Source: Kitasatospora fiedleri
GTDB taxonomy: Bacteria > Actinomycetota > Actinomycetes > Streptomycetales > Streptomycetaceae
DNA: 64,000 nt
Assembly (NCBI RefSeq): GCF_948472415.1
Contig: NZ_OX419519.1
Location: 7,531,001 to 7,595,000, forward strand
Reading direction: 5' to 3'
Under the pieces are notes generated by a model. That model saw only the letters and a program-made list of their open reading frames with translations. It was not told the DNA's origin and searched no databases. This document shows, piece after piece, positions 1 through 10,252 of this stretch (within the stretch, counting starts at the first letter, position 1; every line of letters starts with the position of its first letter). A program made the translations under genes and the position numbers.

Positions 1-1
1 G

Positions 2-1938
<1,937 letters not shown>

Positions 1939-1942
<4 letters not shown>

Positions 1943-2667
1943 ACCTCACCCTGCGCATCTGGCGCCAGCAAGGCCCGGACACCCCGGGCGAGATGACCGA
2001 GTACCGGGTCTCCGGCATCAGCGCGGACATGTCCTTCCTGGAGATGCTCGACACCCTCAACGAGGAACTGATCCTGCGCGGCGAACGCCCGGTCGCCTTC
2101 GACCACGACTGCCGCGAAGGCATCTGCGGCGCCTGCGGCATGGTCATCAACGGCCAGGCCCACGGCCCCGAACGCACCACCACCTGCCAGCTGCACATGC
2201 GGCACTTCGACGACGGCGACACCATCGACGTCGAACCCTGGCGGGCCGGCGCGTTCCCCGTGGTCCGCGACCTGGTGGTGGACCGCTCCGCGCTCGACCG
2301 GATCATCGGCTCCGGCGGCTACATCACCGCCCCCACCGGCTCCGCCCCCGAGGCGCACGCCACGGCTGTCCCCAAGGAGGCCGCCGACCTGGCCTTCGAG
2401 CACGCCGAGTGCATCGGCTGCGGGGCCTGCGTCGCCGCCTGCCCCAACGGCTCCGCGATGCTGTTCACCGCCGCCAAGGTGGTCCACCTCAACGTCCTCC
2501 CGCAGGGCGCCCCCGAACGCGCCTCCCGGGTGCGGAGCATGGTGGAGACCATGGACGACGAGGGCTTCGGCGGCTGTACCAACACCGGCGAGTGCGCCAC
2601 CGCCTGCCCCAAGGGCATCCCGCTGTCCGGCATCGCCCGCCTGAACCGCGAGTTCCTGCGCAGCTGA
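1939..2667 (+). CDS. sdhB: Succinate dehydrogenase/fumarate reductase iron-sulfur subunit
   Basis: This 242-residue electron-transfer subunit passes electrons from the flavoprotein FAD to the quinone site. The N-terminal half is a plant-type ferredoxin fold with the [2Fe-2S] ligands in DCREGICGACG and a later Cys in TTTCQ. The C-terminal half has two Cys clusters, CIGCGACVAACP and CTNTGECATACPKG, for the remaining Fe-S centres. The GTG start lies inside the sdhA stop (GTGA overlap). A weak 6-bp inverted repeat (2699-2713) follows the stop and abuts the convergent AsnC-type gene. Assignment to SDH rather than fumarate reductase cannot be settled from sequence. Confidence 0.95.
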
Positions 2668-2709
2668 GGAAGCCGGACCCTGCCTCCCGAGCGGCATTCT
2701 GACGCAACG

Positions 2710-3708
2710 TCAGATGTCGCGCGGGGAGGCCAGCGGCAGCGGGCCCGGGCCCTTGACGATCCGGATGGTCGGCGCGGTCTCCAGGTGCTGCACCCCCGGC
2801 AGCGCCGCCACCCGGCTGGTCAGGTAGGCGTACAGCTCCCGCACGCTGCGGGTGATCACCACCGCGTGCAGGTTGCTCGGGCCGGTGGTCGCGCAGGCGT
2901 ACGCCACCTCCGGATGGGCGGCCAACGCCGCACCGGCGGCGGCGAGTTCGGACGGCACCACGTTCAGCCACAGCCAGGTGTGGGTGCGCAGCCCGAAGAT
3001 CCGCCAGTCCACGTCCAGGTCGTAGTAGAGCACCCCCGAGCCGGCCAGCTCCTCCAGCCGGCGGCGCGCCGTGCTCTCCGACTTCCCGCAGGCGGCGGCC
3101 AGTTCGGCCAGCGGGGCCCGCCCGTCCACCGCCAGCGCCGCCAGCAGCCGGCGGTCCGCCGCGTCCAACTCCGGTACCGGGCCGTCCGGTTCGGCGACCC
3201 GCGGACCGGCCGCCGTCAGCTCCGCGACCTGCCCGGCGGTCAGCGCCCCGGACTTGACCGCAAGGCTCTGCGCGCCGCCGAAGAAGGTGTGCAGCACGCA
3301 GTGCGCGCTCACCCCCAGCACGCTCGGGGTGCGCGGCAGGTGCTGGAGCAGCAGCGAGTGGTCCGAGCGGTCCGGCGGGGTACGGGTCGAGCAGGCGATC
3401 TCGGTGCCGCCCGAGTTCAGCGACACCCACACGGTGTCCTCCCGGCGGGCCAGCGCCGCGGCCACCGCCCCCGCCGAGTCCGGCGAGCAGCGCACCCGCA
3501 ACTGCCAGCGCACCTCGCCCAGCCGCTCCGGGTCGGGCAGCCCCAGCACCCGGATCACCCCCGCCCCGCGCAGCCGCCCGTACCGGCGCGCCACCGTCTG
3601 GTCCGACACCCCCAGCACCGCCGCCAGCCGGCTGAACGCCGCCCGCGGCGCCAACTGCAGCGCGTGCACCAGCTGCCGGTCGAGCGCGTCGTAGCTGTCG
3701 GATTCCAT
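2710..3708 (-). CDS. Lrp/AsnC-family transcriptional regulator with two tandem modules
   Basis: This 332-residue protein contains two copies of the AsnC architecture. Each copy has a winged HTH (residues about 8-50, with SDQTVARRYGRL; and about 170-215, with SESTARRRLEEL) followed by a ligand-sensing alpha/beta sandwich. Single-domain Lrp proteins are about 150 residues, so this is a double-length fusion type seen in actinobacteria. It is transcribed divergently from the DHA2 exporter at 3831 across a 122-nt spacer, so it probably regulates that transporter and itself, perhaps in response to an amino acid. The ligand is unknown. Confidence 0.85.
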   Translation of the reverse strand: MESDSYDALDRQLVHALQLAPRAAFSRLAAVLGVSDQTVARRYGRLRGAGVIRVLGLPDPERLGEVRWQLRVRCSPDSAGAVAAALARREDTVWVSLNSGGTEIACSTRTPPDRSDHSLLLQHLPRTPSVLGVSAHCVLHTFFGGAQSLAVKSGALTAGQVAELTAAGPRVAEPDGPVPELDAADRRLLAALAVDGRAPLAELAAACGKSESTARRRLEELAGSGVLYYDLDVDWRIFGLRTHTWLWLNVVPSELAAAGAALAAHPEVAYACATTGPSNLHAVVITRSVRELYAYLTSRVAALPGVQHLETAPTIRIVKGPGPLPLASPRDI

Positions 3709-3830
3709 CGCACCATCGTAGGACGTGTCGAGAACCGCCGCGAACCGCGCACCGAGTAGGGGAAAGCGGCGGTCCGGAGCGAGAGTACGGAAGGAAACGA
3801 CAACCCCGTCCCGGAAGGACGACCCCGCCC

Positions 3831-5333
3831 GTGCGCAAGTGGATACCCCTGACGGCGATCTGCGTCGGCGCGTTCATGCTGCTGGTCGACGCCAGCATCG
3901 TGAACACCGCGCTGCCCGAGATGTCCGAGGACCTGCACTCCACCTTCACCGCCCTGCAGTGGGTGGTGGACGTCTACGCCCTCACCCTCGCCGCCCTGCT
4001 GATGGCCTTCGGCTCGCTCGGCGACCGCCTCGGCCACCGCCGCCTCTACCTGGCCGGCCTCGCCGTCTTCGGCCTCGCCTCACTGGCCTGCGCGCTCGCC
4101 CCCGACGCCGCCACCCTGATCACCGCCCGCGCCGCCCAGGGCCTCGGCGGCGCCGCCATGATGACCTCCACCACCGCCCTGCTCAACGCCGCCTACCAGG
4201 GCCGCGACCGGGGCACCGCGTTCGGCGTCTGGGGCGCGGTCAACGGCGCCGCGGCCGCCGCCGGGCCGGTGCTCGGCGGGCTGCTCACCGAGCAGTTCGG
4301 CTGGCGCTCGATCTTCCTGGTCAACCTGCCGATCGCCGCCGTCGCCGCCTGGCTCACCGTCCGCCACCTCACCGCCGACCGCCCCCGCCCCGCGGAGGCG
4401 GCGGACCGGTCCGGCGCGGCGGCGGGCCGACCGGGCCCGGCCGTCGACCGCCCCCGCGCCGCCGCCGGACACTTCGACCTGCCCGGCGCCGCCACGTTCA
4501 CGCTGTTCGCCGCCGCCCTCACCTACGGCCTGATCGAGAGCGGCGAACGCGGCTGGAGCGACCCCCTGGTGGCCGCCACCCTGATCGCCGCCGCCCTCGC
4601 CCTCGCCGCCTTCACCACCGTCGAACTGCGCACCGCCCGACCCCTGCTGGACCTGCGGCTGCTGCGCAACCCCGCCTTCGTCGGCCTCGCCGCCGCCGGG
4701 CTGCTGCTCACCGCCGCCGCCTTCGCCCAGCTCACCTACACCGGCCTCTGGCTGCAACAGGTCCTGCACCTCAGCCCGTTGAACGCCGGACTGGCGGTCT
4801 GCCCGCTCGCCGCCGCCGCCTTCCTCACCGCCCCCGCCGGCAGCCGCCTGCTGCGCGGCGCACCCCCGCGGCTGCCGATCGCCCTCGGCCTGGCCCTGAT
4901 CGGCGGCGGCACCCTGCTGCTCATCCTGGTCTCGCCCGCCGCGGGCTGGACGGCCCTGCTGCCCGGCCTGCTGGCCACCGGCGTCGGCGTCGGCCTGGCC
5001 ACCCCGCCGATGATGGCCGCCGCCCTGGCCGCCGTCCCGCGCGAACGCGCCGGCATGGCCTCCGGCGCGTTCAACACCGCCCGCCAACTCGGCCTCGCCC
5101 TGGGCATCGCCGTCCTCGGCACGGTCTTCCAGAACACCCTGCGCGAACACCCCGGCACCGACCCGCGCCACGCCTACGCCGCCGCCCTCGACCACGTCTA
5201 CCTCACCGCCGGAGCGGCCGGACTGCTCGCCGCCGCGCTGGTCGTCCTGCTGGTGCGCCGCCCGGCCCCCGCCGCGTCCGCGCCCGTTCCGCAGCCTTCC
5301 GTCACCAGGGAGCCGTCCGGGCAACCGTCCTGA
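3831..5333 (+). CDS. DHA2-type MFS drug exporter (EmrB/QacA-like)
   Basis: This 500-residue integral membrane protein has the 14-helix pattern of DHA2 proton antiporters. It opens with a short basic N-terminus (MRKWIPL) and first helix containing VDASIVNTALPEM, the characteristic motif D1, and has motif A between helices 2 and 3 (FGSLGDRLGHRR). A central acidic/proline-rich loop (about 185-220) separates the two halves. The GTG start is preceded by a purine-rich stretch (GGAAGGAC). Divergence from the AsnC-type regulator suggests ligand-responsive control. The substrate cannot be inferred. Confidence 0.9.
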   Translation: MRKWIPLTAICVGAFMLLVDASIVNTALPEMSEDLHSTFTALQWVVDVYALTLAALLMAFGSLGDRLGHRRLYLAGLAVFGLASLACALAPDAATLITARAAQGLGGAAMMTSTTALLNAAYQGRDRGTAFGVWGAVNGAAAAAGPVLGGLLTEQFGWRSIFLVNLPIAAVAAWLTVRHLTADRPRPAEAADRSGAAAGRPGPAVDRPRAAAGHFDLPGAATFTLFAAALTYGLIESGERGWSDPLVAATLIAAALALAAFTTVELRTARPLLDLRLLRNPAFVGLAAAGLLLTAAAFAQLTYTGLWLQQVLHLSPLNAGLAVCPLAAAAFLTAPAGSRLLRGAPPRLPIALGLALIGGGTLLLILVSPAAGWTALLPGLLATGVGVGLATPPMMAAALAAVPRERAGMASGAFNTARQLGLALGIAVLGTVFQNTLREHPGTDPRHAYAAALDHVYLTAGAAGLLAAALVVLLVRRPAPAASAPVPQPSVTREPSGQPS

Positions 5334-5340
5334 CGGTCCG

Positions 5341-6354
5341 TCAATTCGACGGCAGGGAGTCGAGCCAGGAGGTCAGCAGCCCGTTGACCTCCTCGGCGCG
5401 CTCCTGCTGCACCCAGTGGCCGCAGCCCTCCAGCAGGTGGGCGGAGACCAGCCCGGGCAGCGTGGCCGGGAAGGCGTCGATCGCCTCCGCCATCCAGGTG
5501 GTCGAGGCGTCCCGCGCCCCGCCGACGAACAGCGCGGGCTGCTCCAGCGGACGCCCGGCGAAGGGCGCCAGCTCCGCCCAGTCCCGGTCCATGTTCCGGT
5601 AGCGGTTCAGCGCGCCGGTCAGGCCGGTGCGCTCGAACTCGCCCGCGTAGAAGTCGAGATCGGCCTCCGACAGCCAGGACGGCCGCACCCCGCGCGGGAA
5701 GCGCTCGCGCAGCGTCCCGCCGGCGGCCCGGGAGACGAAGTGCGGGTCCGGCGCGTCCGGGCCGGGCATGGTGTCGGCGGACAGCGCGGCGAAGAACCCC
5801 GCCAGCCAGCCCCGGACGTCCGGCTCGATCTCCGCCTCCGCCCGGCCCGGACGCTGGAAGTACGAGACGTAGAACTCCTCCGGCCCGCCCATCCCGGCGA
5901 ACACCTCGCCCGGCCGCGGCCCGCCCGGCGGGGCGTACGGCACGCTCAGCAGGCCCACCGCGCGGAACACCTCCGGGTGCAGCAGGGCGGACGCGGCCGC
6001 GATGTTCGACCCCCAGTCGTGCCCGACCACCACCGCCGTCCCCGCGCCCGACTCCCGGACCAGCGCCAGGTTGTCCGCCACCAGCTCCCGCATCCGGTAC
6101 GCCGCCGGATCGTCCGGCCGGCACGACCGCCCGTACCCGCGCACGTCCGCCGCCACCGCCCGGTACCCCGCCGCGGCGAGCGCCGGCAGCTGGTGCCGCC
6201 ACGAGTACCAGGACTCCGGGAACCCGTGCACCAGCAGCACCAGCGGCCCGTCCCCCTGCTCCACCAGGTGCAGCGGCCCCGCGGGCCCGGCGACGGTGCG
6301 GTGCCGGGCCCCGGCGGCCGGGCCGGACCCGACGGACTCCTGCGGTACGGACAT
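5341..6354 (-). CDS. Alpha/beta-hydrolase, epoxide hydrolase-like
   Basis: This 337-residue cytosolic hydrolase has the HGFPESWYSWRHQ oxyanion-hole motif typical of the epoxide hydrolase/haloalkane dehalogenase branch. The nucleophile elbow is GHDWGS, an Asp nucleophile rather than the Ser of esterases, and the C-terminal GCGHWVQQE supplies the catalytic His. These residues predict hydrolysis of an epoxide to a diol through an alkyl-enzyme ester; the physiological substrate is unknown. It is divergent from the XRE-cupin gene (170-nt gap) and converges on the exporter, whose stop is 7 nt away. Confidence 0.85.
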   Translation of the reverse strand: MSVPQESVGSGPAAGARHRTVAGPAGPLHLVEQGDGPLVLLVHGFPESWYSWRHQLPALAAAGYRAVAADVRGYGRSCRPDDPAAYRMRELVADNLALVRESGAGTAVVVGHDWGSNIAAASALLHPEVFRAVGLLSVPYAPPGGPRPGEVFAGMGGPEEFYVSYFQRPGRAEAEIEPDVRGWLAGFFAALSADTMPGPDAPDPHFVSRAAGGTLRERFPRGVRPSWLSEADLDFYAGEFERTGLTGALNRYRNMDRDWAELAPFAGRPLEQPALFVGGARDASTTWMAEAIDAFPATLPGLVSAHLLEGCGHWVQQERAEEVNGLLTSWLDSLPSN

Positions 6355-6524
6355 GACGACTCCTCCAAGGGGCTGGACAGGGGCTGGGCAGGGGCTGGAC
6401 GAAGAGCTGGACGGCGGCGGGAACGCCCCGGCGCCGGGAACAGGTCGATCATGCGCCGTCCCGCCCCGCCCGGGCGACTACCCTTGCCGGATCGGCAACA
6501 CCGCAGCTGAGGGGAGGCCCCGGG

Positions 6525-7121
6525 ATGACCGGCAACGAGGAGGTGGCGCACCTGCTGGCCACCATGGGCCCACGGCTGAAGGCCGCCCGGGCTCGCGACG
6601 GCCGCGGTCTCGGCGAGGTGTGCCGGGCCACCGGCCTCACCCCCAGCACGCTGTCCCGGATGGAGAACGGCCACCGCCACCCCACCCTGGAGGTGCTGCT
6701 CCTGCTGGCCCGGGAGTACCGCGTCCCGCTCGACGAACTGGCCGGCACCGCGCCCGCGCGACCGGCACCGCTGCGGGGCGCGGACGACAAGGCGGTGCTC
6801 CCGTTGACCCGCTACGTCGGCGGCCTGCACGCGCACAAGCACGTCCTGCCCGCCACGGCCGCCGCCGCCACCGCCACCACCGCCGACGCGCCCCCGCCCC
6901 GGCCGCGCCAGGTCTCCCACCCCGGCCACGAGTGGCTCTGCGTGCTCTCCGGGCGGCTCCGGCTGGCCCTCGGCGACCGCGAGCTGGTGCTGGCCGCCGG
7001 GGAGGTCGCCGAGTTCGACACCCGCACCCCGCACGGGGTCGCCAACGCCGCCCCGGACCGCCCCGTCGAGTACCTGGTGATGTTCGGCCCGCAGGGCGAA
7101 CGCCTGCGCGTCCGCGACTGA
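6525..7121 (+). CDS. XRE-family regulator with C-terminal cupin sensor
   Basis: This 198-residue protein has an N-terminal lambda-repressor-like HTH (about residues 14-70; GEVCRATGLTPSTLSRMENG) and a C-terminal cupin beta-barrel (about 125-190; HPGHEWLCVLSGRLRLALGD). Such HTH-cupin proteins usually repress neighbouring catabolic or detoxification genes and sense small molecules with the barrel. The ATG follows a GAGGGGAGG purine run. It is divergent from the epoxide hydrolase-like gene, its most likely target. An Ala/Thr/Pro-rich linker joins the two domains. Confidence 0.85.
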   Translation: MTGNEEVAHLLATMGPRLKAARARDGRGLGEVCRATGLTPSTLSRMENGHRHPTLEVLLLLAREYRVPLDELAGTAPARPAPLRGADDKAVLPLTRYVGGLHAHKHVLPATAAAATATTADAPPPRPRQVSHPGHEWLCVLSGRLRLALGDRELVLAAGEVAEFDTRTPHGVANAAPDRPVEYLVMFGPQGERLRVRD

Positions 7122-7157
7122 CGCCGAGCGGCCGAATCCCTTGCCGCCGAAGGGTGT

Positions 7158-8234
7158 TCAGGCCGCCCCGCTGGGCACCCCGTTCCGCAGGCCGTCGCCG
7201 GACAGCGCCTCGGAACGGCCCAGCTGGTAGGCCATCTGGACCCGGCTCTGGGCGTCGTACGCCTTGAGGATCTTGGCGATGTGGGCCCGGCAGGTGCGGA
7301 CGTTGAGGCTCATCCGGCGGGCTATCGCGTCGTCCGGTTCGCCGTCCACCAGCATCCGCAGGATGGTCTGCTGGACTTCGTTCAGCCCCCGCCCGGCCGA
7401 GCCGTCCCGGTAGCGGACGTCGTACGGGCTGGCCCGCCGCCAGTCGCGCTCGAAGGTGTCGGCCAGGTAGGCGACCAGGGCGGGGTGGCGGACCAGCACC
7501 GCGCGGCGGCTGTCCTGGGCGGCCGAGACGAAGGCCGTCCTGCGGTCGAAGATCATCAGCCGTTTGGGCAGCTCGTCGAGGGTGCGGACCTCGGCACCCA
7601 GCGAGGACACCTTGGTCACGTAGTCCCGGATCGGCTCGCTGAACCGGGCCGGGTGCTGGTAGAGCGTGCGCAGGTGGGCGCCGCGGGCCAGCAGCTCCTC
7701 GGCCTTGCCGAGCGCCCGGGCCAGCGCGTCCGCCCGGCGGCCGTTGCCGGGCTGCGCGGTGAGCGCCTCCTCGGTGCAGTCGCGCATCGCCTCGTCGATC
7801 GCCGAGGTGATCATGTCCAGGCCGACCAGGTCCTGCACGGGCGCCGCCTGCGGGCCCTCCTCGGACGCCTGGTCGTAGAGGTGCGAGAGCCGGGTCAACT
7901 CCCCGACCAGGCGCGAGCCGTACTCCTCGATCCGGGCGGACTGCAGCCGCACCCGGCGGCGCACCGAGGCCGCGGCCAGCTGCGGGTCCACCGGGACGAG
8001 GCGGGCGGGCTCGGCGGCGTCGGCGGCGAGCAGCCCGAGCCTCAACAGCTGTTCGCTGGCGGCCAGTTCGTCGGGGGAGAGGCAGGCGGCGGAGAGGCCG
8101 ACGGGGCCGCCGCCGACCGCCGGGTTGGGCAGGCCGCCGCTGCTCAGCGAGCGCACGTAGAGCCGCTCGGCGGCGGGGCTGAGCCGGGGGACGTCCTCCT
8201 GACCGGGATCACCGGTCCGGTGTTCGGTGTTCAT
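7158..8234 (-). CDS. TrmB-like/LuxR-type transcriptional regulator
   Basis: The protein is 358 residues from the ATG at 8234; the open frame runs back to 8351, but the extra 39 codons overlap the divergent promoter. The N-terminal 100 residues look like a winged-helix TrmB-type module (SPAAERLYVRSLSSGG; LLRLGLLA). A helical segment (about 75-130) links to a central domain, and the C-terminus is a LuxR HTH (about 290-350; LVDGEPDDAIARRMSLNVRT). There is no receiver domain and no ATPase motif. It is divergent (137 nt) from a 58-residue secreted peptide gene and lies just before the nucleobase-ligase cluster, so it may be a cluster-situated, possibly peptide-responsive, regulator. Confidence 0.75.
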   Translation of the reverse strand: MNTEHRTGDPGQEDVPRLSPAAERLYVRSLSSGGLPNPAVGGGPVGLSAACLSPDELAASEQLLRLGLLAADAAEPARLVPVDPQLAAASVRRRVRLQSARIEEYGSRLVGELTRLSHLYDQASEEGPQAAPVQDLVGLDMITSAIDEAMRDCTEEALTAQPGNGRRADALARALGKAEELLARGAHLRTLYQHPARFSEPIRDYVTKVSSLGAEVRTLDELPKRLMIFDRRTAFVSAAQDSRRAVLVRHPALVAYLADTFERDWRRASPYDVRYRDGSAGRGLNEVQQTILRMLVDGEPDDAIARRMSLNVRTCRAHIAKILKAYDAQSRVQMAYQLGRSEALSGDGLRNGVPSGAA

Positions 8235-8371
8235 GACCACCCTCATGTTCATGCTGTTCATCAACATGAGCCAGCTGATCGCTTGCTCGACTCGGCCGGT
8301 CGGCCAAGAATTGTGTGTGCGGACGGACACGGGTTCTCCGCAACCACCCACCTGTCAGAAGGATGTGACCG

Positions 8372-8548
8372 ATGATCAGCCATGCCTCCAGCCACCTGCG
8401 GCGCTGGATCGCCCTGCTCCTCCTGCCGGCCGCCGCCGTGATCGGTGTGGCGGCGGTCGGAGCCGGCGCCGGGCACCCCGGCACCGGGCACGGCACCCGG
8501 GTGGTCGCGGACCTGGAATGGGACGTCACCCCCACCGGCGGTCACTGA
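8372..8548 (+). CDS. Small secreted peptide (58 aa) next to the LuxR regulator
   Basis: This short frame begins with ATG 9 nt after a good GAAGG ribosome site (8358-8362). It has a basic N-region (HLRRW), a hydrophobic core (IALLLLPAAAVIGVAAVGAGA) of 21 residues split here as IALLLLPAAAVIG then VAAVGAGA, and a short Gly/His-rich mature part ending VVADLEWDVTPTGGH. That is a secretion signal followed by about 25-30 residues with one Trp in an acidic context. No enzyme family fits. Its divergence from a TrmB/LuxR regulator suggests a peptide signal or exported leader, but this is inference. Confidence 0.55.
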   Translation: MISHASSHLRRWIALLLLPAAAVIGVAAVGAGAGHPGTGHGTRVVADLEWDVTPTGGH

Positions 8549-8648
8549 CCTCCGGACCGGCGGACGCGCCCCACCGCCGACGGATCAGCCGCCGTCGACC
8601 GATCTCCCGGGGCAGGAACGCCGACATCGGGCCGGAACGCGCACGGTC

Positions 8649-8738
8649 GGCACGCTCACGACCGGGACTCTCGCAGTCGGAACGCTCACGACCGGGACTC
8701 TCGCGGCCGGAACGCGCACGACCGGGACTCTGGGGCAG
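8649..8738 (+). repeat. Three 30-nt tandem direct repeats upstream of the ATP-grasp cluster
   Basis: Three consecutive 30-nt units begin at 8649, 8679 and 8709 and share the core ACGACCGGGACTCTC; a half unit (about 8634-8648) precedes them. No spacers separate them. They lie in the 470-nt gap between the peptide gene and the first cluster gene, so they could bind a regulator. They could also be simple slippage repeats. Confidence 0.7.
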
Positions 8739-8870
8739 ACCGGTTGCCGGAGCGTCGAGTACGACCCCGACCTTCCTGGCACACCGCACATCCCAGCTCC
8801 CCCTGTAGCTGCCGCCCCCGGTGCGGCATGAATCGTCGCGCTCATGACCAGGGCTGATCGTAACCAATGG

Positions 8871-8889
8871 AACGGCCCGATGGGCCGTT
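8871..8889. promoter_or_regulatory. Perfect 8-bp inverted repeat in the cluster promoter region
   Basis: AACGGCCC and GGGCCGTT flank a 3-nt GAT spacer, about 130 nt upstream of the first ATP-grasp start. An AT-richer stretch (about 8953-8985) follows and could hold the promoter. It could be an operator or a small hairpin terminating upstream transcription. No U-tract is seen. Confidence 0.35.
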
Positions 8890-9018
8890 GTTCGACACTT
8901 CCGCGCGCCGATCTACGCGCGTTCACGTGCGGGAAGACCTGATGCACCGTCAATTATGCATGTATTCAAAGCATTTGCCCCCATCGCCGCTCCGGCCTGC
9001 CCGTCCAGGAGGACATCC

Positions 9019-10251
9019 ATGAAGAAACTGCTGCTGATCGAGGCGAACGGCATGGTCGGTGGTGACCTGCTCGACGCGGCGCGGGAGTTGGGCGTCGAGG
9101 TGCACGTCGCCACCCACGAGGAGCTGTACCGCGACTACCGCCCCGAACTGAAGGAGAGGATCGACGGCACGGTCTTCACCGACCTCGGCGACACCGAGAC
9201 GGCCGTCCGCGACCTGCTCTCCTTCGCCCGCGAGCGGGGCGTCGACGGCGTCGTCACCGGCTGGGAGTTCTTCTCCCCGCTGGTCACCCGGGTGGCCGCC
9301 GAACTCGGCCTGCCCGGCCACGACCCGGAGAGGGCCGCCGCCGCCCGCAACAAGCGGGTGATGGCGCAGGTCTTCGACGCCGCCGGTGTCCCCGCGCCGC
9401 GCACGGCCGTGGTGTCCGGCCCCGCCGAGGCCGCCGAGGCGCTGGCCCGGACCGGCCTCGACTACCCCGTGGTGGTCAAGCCGTGCGAGAACGCCGGCTC
9501 GGTCGGCGTCTCGGTGGTGCGCGGCGAGCAGGAGCTGGCCGCGGCGGTCGAGTTCGCCCAGGGCTGGCCGCGGGAGTTCCCGCACGGCACGCCGCTGGAG
9601 ACCACCGTGCTGATCCAGGAGTACATCGGCGGGAAGGAGTTCAGCATCGAGACGGTGGTCTTCGAGGAGAAGTACCACCACCTGGCGATCACCGAGAAGT
9701 TCACCACCGACGACGCCACCCGCGCCGAGGTCGGCCACACCGTCCCCGCCGCGCTGGACGCGGCGGCCACCGAGGCGGTGCTCGCCACCGTCGAACAGGG
9801 CCTGGCCGCGCTGGGCTTCCGGTACGGCGTCGCGCACACCGAGCTCAAGCTGCTGGAGGACAACACCGCCCGGATCATCGAGGTCGGTGCCCGCCCGCCG
9901 GGCGACCACATCGTCAAGCTGGTCCGGGAGGCGACCGGCGTCAGCGAGGCCCGCGCCTACCTGCAGGCCGCGCTCGGCGAGCACCCCGACGTGCTGCCCA
10001 CCCACCACCGGGCCGCCGCGATCCGCTTCCTCACCCCGCCGTCGGCCGGCGTGCTGCGCTCCGTCGAGCACCTCCCCGAGGGCCCGCACACGGTGGCCAC
10101 CGCGCTGTACGCCGAACCAGGCAAGGAACTCGCCCGCCCGCAGGACAACATCTCCCGGGTCGGCCACTTCATCCTGACCGCCGGAACGGCCGAGGAGGTC
10201 AACCGGCTCGCCGCCGACGCCCTGGCCGCCGTCCGCATCGAGCTGGCCTGA
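9019..10251 (+). CDS. ATP-grasp carboxylate-amine ligase A
   Basis: This 410-residue protein is in the family of amino-acid ligases that activate a carboxylate as acyl phosphate and join it to an amine. A perfect AGGAGG (9007-9012) precedes the ATG at 9019; the in-frame ATG at 8956 lacks such a site. The N-terminal pre-ATP-grasp Rossmann part (LLIEANGMVGGDLLDAA) is followed by ATP-grasp motifs: the nucleotide-binding Lys and Gly loop (VVVKPCENAGSVGVSVV, about 155-172), hinge LIQEYIGGKEFS, and the Mg-binding tail (ELKLLEDN and IIEVGARPPGDH). It is one base from the next ligase gene, so the two form one operon. The substrate is unknown; it resembles dipeptide ligases of the BacD type more than carboxylases. 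Confidence 0.85.
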   Translation: MKKLLLIEANGMVGGDLLDAARELGVEVHVATHEELYRDYRPELKERIDGTVFTDLGDTETAVRDLLSFARERGVDGVVTGWEFFSPLVTRVAAELGLPGHDPERAAAARNKRVMAQVFDAAGVPAPRTAVVSGPAEAAEALARTGLDYPVVVKPCENAGSVGVSVVRGEQELAAAVEFAQGWPREFPHGTPLETTVLIQEYIGGKEFSIETVVFEEKYHHLAITEKFTTDDATRAEVGHTVPAALDAAATEAVLATVEQGLAALGFRYGVAHTELKLLEDNTARIIEVGARPPGDHIVKLVREATGVSEARAYLQAALGEHPDVLPTHHRAAAIRFLTPPSAGVLRSVEHLPEGPHTVATALYAEPGKELARPQDNISRVGHFILTAGTAEEVNRLAADALAAVRIELA

Positions 10252-10252
10252 G

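Noticed and set aside
5330..5342. Short TGACG-GTC-CGTCA inverted repeat between convergent genes
   Set aside because: A 5-bp stem is too weak to call a terminator with confidence.
8649..8738. Possible CRISPR array
   Set aside because: The 30-nt repeats are contiguous without spacers and no cas gene is near. The same holds for the 26-nt repeats at 44976.
8445..8831. 128-codon plus frame with GTLTTGTLA repeats
   Set aside because: It overlaps the secreted peptide gene, lacks a ribosome site and only reflects the 30-nt DNA repeat.
8956..9018. Upstream ATG for ATP-grasp ligase A
   Set aside because: It has no ribosome site and adds a non-conserved stretch; AGGAGG sits correctly for the ATG at 9019.
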